A DNA stretch of 64,000 bases from contig CP137682.1 in assembly GCA_037976565.1 (NCBI GenBank), positions 2,668,867-2,732,866 on the forward strand, read 5' to 3'. The DNA is from Mesocentrotus franciscanus (taxonomy: Eukaryota > Echinodermata > Echinoidea > Camarodonta > Strongylocentrotidae). The notes beneath the pieces were generated by a model. That model was not told the origin of the DNA, did not search any database, and saw only the letters and a list, made by a program, of their open reading frames with translations. The translations under genes were made by a program, and so were the position numbers. Position 1 is the stretch's first letter, and each line of letters begins with the position of its first letter. Positions 56,520 through 64,000 of this stretch are shown in pieces.

Positions 56520-59500
56520 AGTCAATCTGTACTTCATCTTGACTCTACCGTAAGGTCAAATTCTCAATTTTCTTTTTTACAAAATGCAATCCACTCTTCA
56601 CATAAATTACTTTTAGACATCACTACTTTTCAAAGGAAAATGAAAAGCAAGGCAGAACAACTGGGTCACAGGTGAGTATTATTTTTCTTGCTGCCATCTC
56701 CAAGAGCAATCCTTCAAGATCCCAGGTGTTTTCTTTACAGGTGTTAATTAATAATTCCTGCCTGCCTGCCTGCCTGGTCCAACTCACCAGGTATACCGGA
56801 GCTAAAGGGGTAACATGGTGGGGTGATAGAAGAGGGTCTTCCAAAGAACCCTCAAATGAGGAAAAAAGCAATTAGTGAAAAAAATAGGACTTCCATGAGA
56901 GTGTATATTCGCACAACTCTGTGGGGGATAGTCTTCAAAGAAATGTAGAACGAATTCCTCAAATCTGATGAAATATTCACCTTTGCAGAAGGATCAATAT
57001 TCGTTGACCCTCTGTACTGAACTTTAGAGCGTAAAGGAACTCATCTTTCTACAAAGAATGATTTCTTTATCTTCAGGCTAGATCTGTAGTCTGTACTGTT
57101 CTCTCAGGTTTCAGACAATTCCTATTTTCTTGGGAAAACCATGTGGTACCACCAAAACTTTTCTTGCTATTTTTAACACCTAGGACTGAGATAGATGAAG
57201 TACATACAGTCAACTGCATTAATTTGGGATCTTTTCAAAAAACAAAATCTTCCACTCCATCTCGTAAGAACTCACAATTCAGCAACCAATGTACGAGCAT
57301 CACAGAGACACTAAAATCTTGTAAAGACATGTCTGATATGCTGATTAGGTTTCAATCACCAGACTCTCAAAGGCTTCCAACAACCTGGGCTGGTCTTTAT
57401 GATCCATTACCTCAGGTTAAGTCATGGATACATAGTTTAATTCATACTACTTCTTCTGGCTGCTAAGTCCTTATCTTGTTAGAAGCAAGTAGTGCTTTCG
57501 GATTACATGGGAAAACTTTTAAAAATCAAACTAAAGGAGTGGACTTTCTTACGCGATCCTAACATTTAAAGTCCAAGCTCCGAGGAGGCGAGGATCTAAT
57601 CCCAAATTATCTACTACAATCTCTATCCCAGATTCTTGTCCAAAATATTTCCCTACTGCATGTAGCGTCCCCGTTGGAAATGTCATCAGCTCTTAAGCCT
57701 TGGTTTCCTCTATGCCTTGTGATTCAGACCTAGCCAATTACTAGGTTGCGTGCTCCGACAAATCTTGCATCACGTTGAAAGCCATACTCCGCTTACGGAA
57801 GCCTTGAAAACCTCCCTAAACTTGCAAAGTTAGTTTTGTCAGAACTCCCAAGAGAACTCAAGGAAATAGATACGATTGACCTATATTTCTTCCTCTCTAT
57901 AAAGTCCATTTTCCCCCTCTTTACCCCTATTTGGTCAGCGAGTTCTATAAACAACCTACTGGTCGGCGGCGGCAAGAGCAAGAAGATTAATTGGAGAGAG
58001 GGGAAAAGCGATTTATAGATGCGTCTGATTTTGTTTCTGATTATCTGGTGAAGATAGTCAGGGATACTTCTCGGCAAGCTTCCCATCATAAACCAACCAT
58101 CTATCTTTACTACAAGCAAAGAAAAACCACCAAAATAAGGGCAGAAAATATTTTGAAGAAAGATTTCTGATGGAAAATTGACACACTCATGTTTCCAATG
58201 TTCATATTAGGCAACACAACATAGATAGGAAAAAAAAGCTAATGAGGATTCCATCACGCAATCACCCTACGATGAAGTTGATAATGTTCTATCGCACTAT
58301 CCCGAGCCCATGACCTGGAGCTAGGGCTGTTTATTACAGGTTATTAGAAAATTAGATAATGGCTCCCTTGCGGAATACCAGCCAGTTAACCCCACTGCTG
58401 TTGGCAAATCGATAGAGACGTGGCAAATTTGTGAGATGGCCCTGAATACTTAGGGAAAGTGCAGAGAGGATGATGATGCCTGTATGTACAGGATGCAAGA
58501 ACTTCAGCAGCACTTCTTATAAATGATTAAATGTGAAGCAGCAATAAAAAGGAGCTGAAAATATGATTATGAAGGAGAACAAACAAAATGAATAAAAACT
58601 GGACAAAAGCTGAAAATAAAACTCTATGAATTCTTTGTTTTACAAAGAAACTTCTGGGAAAATGCTAGTACCATCTAACAGTTTCATTTTTTTCACCCAG
58701 TATTTGTTTTCAATGGTAATCAATATCCCCTAACAATGCTACAAGTAATATGCAATTAATTGTTAATTGTAACATTTGGCAAATTCTAATATTACTTCAT
58801 TCTAAACAGTTGTTTCCGTAAGAGTTGTTTCCGTAAGACTGGTTTCCCTACAATGTTTCTGTGTAGCTTCTTCTTTCATTGTCTATTCAGCCCTAAACAA
58901 GAGGCAGACAAAATACCAAATTTGATTTCAGGGCCGAAACTTGAAATGTATCTTATATCAAAACAAAATTATTGAAAATTTCTGCAGCTTATGTACCAAT
59001 TCAACTTAAAGAGGAAATTGGAAATTTATTTGGATCAAAATATTGTGAAAGCATTTGTTCTGATTTCTTACAGCTTTCCCGATCTGATAAAATTGAACAC
59101 AATCACAACCAAATTAGGGACACACGGCACAATCTAAACTTCACAAAGATATTATCTATTTTCAGATCAGACCTGTGATTTTATGAAATACAAGAACAGG
59201 AAAGTGATTATTGTGGATATAGGTTCGGCCTACTAGATTAAATAAGTCTGTGAAATTCAGGGCAAAATGACTTCTCAATATTTGAAAAGTAACATAAAAT
59301 GTGCTTCATCAGCATCTGTATTTGTAGATGTCCCTCGAAACTCTGTAAATGGATTAGAAACAAACTTTCACTTTAATCCCGGGTTATTAAACATTTAACT
59401 ATGCCAAACTTGACCACTGGCCTATATTCTAGTTCCTTCTCAATTTTCAGAGTTCTTTCTCTCTTGACTTGTGAAACTTGGCGAAAAGGAAGTTTTCAGA

Positions 59501-59960
59501 TTAACAGGGGAATATAATACAGGTCTTAATCAGAGAAGGGATATAAGGTTTACTTAGACAGAGGCTGGGTTAAATTGGGTTTCGGATATAAACTTGAACA
59601 GGTGAAGTTTAGTGTTATTAAAGCAAATTTAGGTTTTGGATTACAAAAGTGTTGCTCTGCTTAGGATAGTGACATAGCTAATAGTGCTTTGAAGGATGTG
59701 TCTTGTATATGTGTAAATGTAAGATTCTCATGATGCAGGGAGTAATAAAAATAAAAATTAAAAAAATTACAAATATCAGATGTTAAGAAAAATGTAAAGA
59801 TATAAACCCAAATAGATATTGAAAAACAAGTGGATGGGAAAAGGAAAAAGATAAAAGCACAGAAAGAGGAAGAAAAAGAATGAAGAGAATGATGAGAAAT
59901 AAAGGAGCAGGGAAGGGGAGAAGAGAAGAAAATACAAGGAACATAAATAGTTGTGAAAAG
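56520..59960. other. Intron/intergenic DNA upstream of visible Rap1GAP exons
   Basis: If the gene continues to the right this is intronic. I looked on - for the preceding conserved Rap1GAP exon (the Pro/Tyr-rich GGYW segment) and did not see it. A + stretch 57143-58018 holds several broken frames with no recognisable family. Confidence 0.4.
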
Positions 59961-59964
59961 AACA

Positions 59965-60235
59965 GGGGTGTTTCACAAAGACTAAGATCGACTTTAAGTT
60001 GGACTATGGCAGGCCATTCATGCCATTGATTGCTCTCACCATTATGATCTTCAGATAAAAAATTTTCCTTCACTAATGAATTATCAAAAAATGTAAATTC
60101 TGTAGATTTGTGACCATGATTTGTACATCCCTTGAGAGACCAATGCCAGTAAATAGTGAGAGCAAACAGTGGCATGAACGGCCCGCCATAGTTAAGTCCA
60201 ACTTAAAGTCGATCTTAGTCTTTGTGAAACACCCC
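59965..60235. mobile_element. MITE with about 70-bp inverted arms
   Basis: GGGGTGTTTCACAAAGACTA then AGATCGACTTTAAGTTGGACT at the left is matched exactly by its reverse complement at the right (ending CTTTGTGAAACACCCC). Similarity then continues through TATGGCAGGCCATTCATGCCA. It is 271 bp and non-coding. Confidence 0.9.
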
Positions 60236-60239
60236 CCAG

Positions 60240-63070
60240 GAGAGTGATAATAAACAAAATAAACCAAAAATGGAGAGAAGACAGCAGCATTGGATAAGAA
60301 GAGCAGCAAAATGAAGGAGCAAAAGGAGAAAGAAAGGAGAATACAAAGGATAGGACTATTAAAGATAAGGAGAAGAAAACCAAGAAGAAGAAAACATTGA
60401 AAGAAGATGGGGAGAAGGAGTGATCACAGAAGATGCAAGAAAGCAAAGGGAAACCGTGACAGATATTTTTTTTTTAAAGTACAGAAAAGGGAAGAAATTT
60501 GGAGCCATCGTCTAATTTTCTGCTAAATGCTGACATATGTCACCTACGATTTGATAAGCAGTCTCTCTATTAGATCAGAAGGACAAGCTTCTAGCCATTA
60601 GAAACAGCGCTAGCCACAAAACGGAATAGTTACTCCAGGTGTGTCGGCTAGATTCTCAAAGACTGTTCACACTATGGGAAATTTATAAGAAACTTGTAGA
60701 AAAAGAATCATCATATAGTGGAAGGAGTGCACCGACCGGACAACAACATCGTTCAAAGAAACGTTGTATAGAGAACCTAGTTTTTCTGAGGTCAGTTGAC
60801 ATGACAGCTGGCCAATCATCAGTGTGCGCTCATGATAAGCCCCGCCCAGTTATACGGCTTTCGTACGATACGATGTTCAGAGTAAACCGAGACCCTGATT
60901 TTTATTGAGTTTTCGTTCAAAATGATGCTCAAACATGCATAACGGTTATAAGATTTTTTATACAGGACTTTCACACTAGAATATTTTCCTTACTTTTTTG
61001 TATAGCTATACAATGATTTTTGGTTGTCTGAATGTGGGGGTCAAATACCTCCAACATTCCTATTAGACTGTCTGGTCATCCCAACTCAAGGGATGATGTT
61101 AGAAAAATGATAGTCAATATCTCCTTTTGAAAAAGAAGTGGGAATGTTTCATTTAGGAGTCAGTCAGGGGAACTCAACTGGCTAAATCCCTAGGATTTCC
61201 TGAAGATTAATTCTAATTTAACGTTGCCTCTAGCAGGGAACTGGCAAGAAACCTGAGTGCAAACGTTTCATCATCCATTCATGAATAGGGAGCATCTTGT
61301 CAATAGTTTTAACCTTCTAGATGTTCCAAATCTTTGTCCCTCCATCTTAAGTTTATTCTTATCTTTTAATCAGCATGTTGCATTTCTGTTATAAAGTGGC
61401 TCTTCACTGGAGGTTTTCAAATAATGTCAGAAAGAGAAAAACAATTATGATACTCAAAGTAATCATTGGTATTGGAAAATGATTGCTTGATACTGTAGAA
61501 AAATGTCATTTAGTTTATAACATTGAAACCTTTCTATAATTACTGTTCTTAAGACTCCTTTTAAACAAACTTTCTTTTGCCCATCCATGCCACAACATTT
61601 CCTTTCTTTCTTAAATATCTTTGAACTCATTGTATCAATTCCTTCCCATCTTTAAGTTAAATTTTAATGACCCACTTGAGAGAAGGAAATCTGGCCAGCC
61701 AAGGCATGCATTTAGTTCTTATGAGGTCAGTAACATTCATCTGATTCATTATAATATTCAAATACATCGTACTGATGATAGCTAGCAATGGCTGGTTGAT
61801 ATTGAAACTATATCAGCTTGCTGTCTTTGACTCTGATCAGATTACTGTGGGCAGTACTATGCAATATCAGGGATTGCCTCTAGGCCTGTAGGGACTGTGT
61901 TCTTCATATTTGTCATCTTTAAACAGATAAAACCCATTGTCTAATATCATTTCAAGGAATCATAGGCAACGTGTCATGGACCAATTCACTTGGTGGATGG
62001 ATGGATACAGCATAATAACAAGTTAAGAGTTGTTTATTCAAAGTGGAAATAGAGCATTGGTGCTCTACAGAGAACTATCCCCTCCCAATGCAAGGTACAT
62101 CTTTTTTTGAATCCTAGCAGCGAGGAGGTGTTTACCTCAGAAATCTGAAAGAGACGTACTCGCCCTGTCTCGCAAGGTGTGAAACTCAATTACCCCCCAC
62201 TAAACATCCAGAGCAAGAAAAAACACCCTGCTACGTACGTACCCTTGATCAAGAACTTCCCCCTTCTCATTAGAGTCTTAACTTACATCCCTTCCACACT
62301 GCCATGTACTTCTTGTCAGGCATCGTCTGCTTCGTGGTGCTTGGCCCCTTGTATGTACACTGTAACTATTTTTCTGCTTCGGTTGAGTTTTGGAACTGCA
62401 ACAGATTGCTTTAGTTGACTTTTTTCACACAAACAGTGTCTGTAGAACAACACTTTAGCAGTTTAGTATGGTTCCCAATGAACAAAGTGAAATAGATGTG
62501 CTGAAATCATCAATCTCAGAGGCTCCAGAAAAGATCAAGATTAAGATCGCCCATCAACATTAACAGTCCAAAGATTACAAATACACTGCCAATGGGGACA
62601 TCCCTCCTCATATAGCTCTCTTCTAACAAACCCCCTTTCCTCTATATATTCTTCACCTCCTTATTCGATTAAAGAAACAATGAAAAGTGAGTCACAAGAC
62701 ATTGCAGGTTCTCAGCACTAATAATGCCCCAACGTGGAGGATAGCGGGGCTAATGAAGAGCCAATTTAGAACATTTCCTGATTATACTCAAAGAAAATAC
62801 AAAGCACAGTATATACTGGGAATTCTGTAGGGCACTGAACTGCCTCTTGCAGCCCTCTCTCTATAGATGGTACAATTTCAGCGAATGTAAGCAAACACGC
62901 TCATTATAATGTACACTGCACAAAAGAAGTGCAGAGTTTTATTCAAAATGTACAACTATCTGTACATATTGAGCAGATGGGATGAAAACTCATTGCCTGT
63001 GACCACATGGGACTACATGTATTATGAAATAATTTGACTTATGAAAACTTTATGCTTTATTATAGTTGTT
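60240..63070. other. Intron/intergenic DNA, no gene recognised
   Basis: Purine-rich near 60240-60450. A phrase near 60838 (aagccccgcccagtta) is shared with the element at 17436-17975, so a relative of it may lie at about 60640-60930. No exon recognised. Confidence 0.4.
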
Positions 63071-63072
63071 AG

Positions 63073-63476
63073 TAAAGATAAAGACCAGTTCTGGTCATGC
63101 GATTACATTGTGAAAGAAACGTTGTGGAATCGATAAGAAAATGTTGATCATCTAGCATATAAGTATTGGTGTGTACTGCAAGGTTCTGGAATCATCAAAA
63201 TGATAAGAAATTTGGCCCAGTCTTGGTAAAGTTACAAGCACTGTACACAGAAAGATGTATATGGGACTACGCGACCCGTGCGCGATATCTATTTGGTCCC
63301 AATAGATATAATAATTTACCAAATATATCAATTAGTAGGCGGTTACCGACTTTCCCGGCAAAATTTGTATCATCACGCATTATTAGTCATAACATATTCT
63401 TTCACATGATTGGTAATGAGAGCTTCCATTCATTTTTTTGAGAGAGGGGCGTTTCCAAAACTGGTCTTTACCTTTA
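63073..63476 (+). mobile_element. Intact MITE; uninterrupted relative of the split copy at 30.8-31.6 kb
   Basis: The left end TAAAGATAAAGACCAGTTCT and the right end ACTGGTCTTTACCTTTA are inverted copies. It is 404 bp. It holds the single-copy ATCTAGCA that is duplicated around the hAT-like insertion in the other copy. The 91-codon frame inside is not supported as a gene. Confidence 0.8.
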
Positions 63477-63479
63477 AAG

Positions 63480-64000
63480 AAAGGAAAATTTTGCCTGTAA
63501 AAAAGAGAGGCGAAAGTGAGAATTGAGAAATAATAGTAGAAAATGGGGTTCAATTTCACCGTTTACATTTGGAGCACAGTGCAGGGACAGACAGTCAGAG
63601 ACAGCTCTGGCTGATATGTAACTGGGTTCCAAACTCCACTGATTGGTTCTACTGAAACACACTAATAAGAGAGAAAATTCACTATATTTCAAGGATGTGA
63701 ATTAAATGTGGCAAATATACTTGGCTAAACAGCACATGATGACTAAATTTTGCGCTTCAGGGGAGAAGTCTGGAGTTCATTCTACACTGTATATGTGCTT
63801 CAAGACTAAGAAACAGCTAGAATATACTGACACAGAGAGAAAGAAAAGAAGTGTGATGAACGTCCCGAGGCTCCGAGCACAATGAAAAAGAGAATTGTAC
63901 AAAGAGAAGAAGAGTAAATATAACAGATTTCAATCCTTAGAAGTGCACAGAAAAAGAAGAAATGAAAACTACACAGGAAAACTCAAATCAGGAAAGATTT
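63480..64000. other. Right edge, no gene recognised
   Basis: Purine-rich AT-biased DNA with nothing I can name. Confidence 0.4.

Noticed and set aside
57143..58018. Possible retroelement gag/pol or recombinase remnant on +
   Set aside because: Several adjacent open pieces but no catalytic or structural motif that I can name.
63166..63441. 91-codon frame on +
   Set aside because: Lies inside a MITE whose other copy (30.8-31.6 kb) is disrupted; no family resemblance.

Overview
The window looks like non-coding-rich genomic DNA of a marine deuterostome. An echinoderm, probably a sea urchin, is the best guess, from the mixture of AT-rich intergenic DNA, abundant short inverted-repeat elements, CR1/L2-like LINE remnants and large-intron animal genes. 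The species cannot be fixed from sequence alone. No bacterial, organellar or viral gene organisation is present. One 500-bp run of N (16716-17215) is an assembly gap.

Only two protein-coding genes are well supported, and they converge. A single-exon FEM1-family ankyrin-repeat gene lies on + at 32482-34458. A multi-exon Rap1 GTPase-activating protein (Rap1GAP) gene lies on -, with 15 coding exons reconstructed here between 55948 and 46873. These exons join in frame into 634 codons plus a stop. The GoLoco/N-terminal exons should lie beyond the right edge. The 12.4 kb between the two stop codons holds putative 3' UTRs, an L2-like LINE 3' end, a TTAA-flanked MITE and microsatellites.

The rest is mobile and repetitive DNA. 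Region 0-8.2 kb holds an AAT microsatellite, long palindromes and a decayed LINE. Region 8.27-16.7 kb is an array of related 0.9-1.4 kb units carrying tRNA-like modules, CGCG-rich stretches, CRE-type palindromes and hairpin junctions, and it runs into the gap. Region 17.4-18 kb is a short direct/inverted-repeat element, and 18.4-20.3 kb a dead reverse-transcriptase LINE. Region 24.0-27.2 kb is a nest: a GGGGCTCCGCCCC-type tandem array is split by a 1.66-kb hAT-like element carrying zinc-finger relics, which itself contains a TTAA-flanked MITE. Region 30.3-31.6 kb holds a MITE split by a hAT-like element with an 8-bp target duplication; the uninterrupted paralogue is at 63.07-63.48 kb. Directly upstream of the FEM1 gene (31911-32280) is an eight-unit tandem repeat with a four-unit higher-order period.

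Most other open frames are accidental, including those recurring in the 8-16 kb array, which are broken by single-base indels between near-identical copies.
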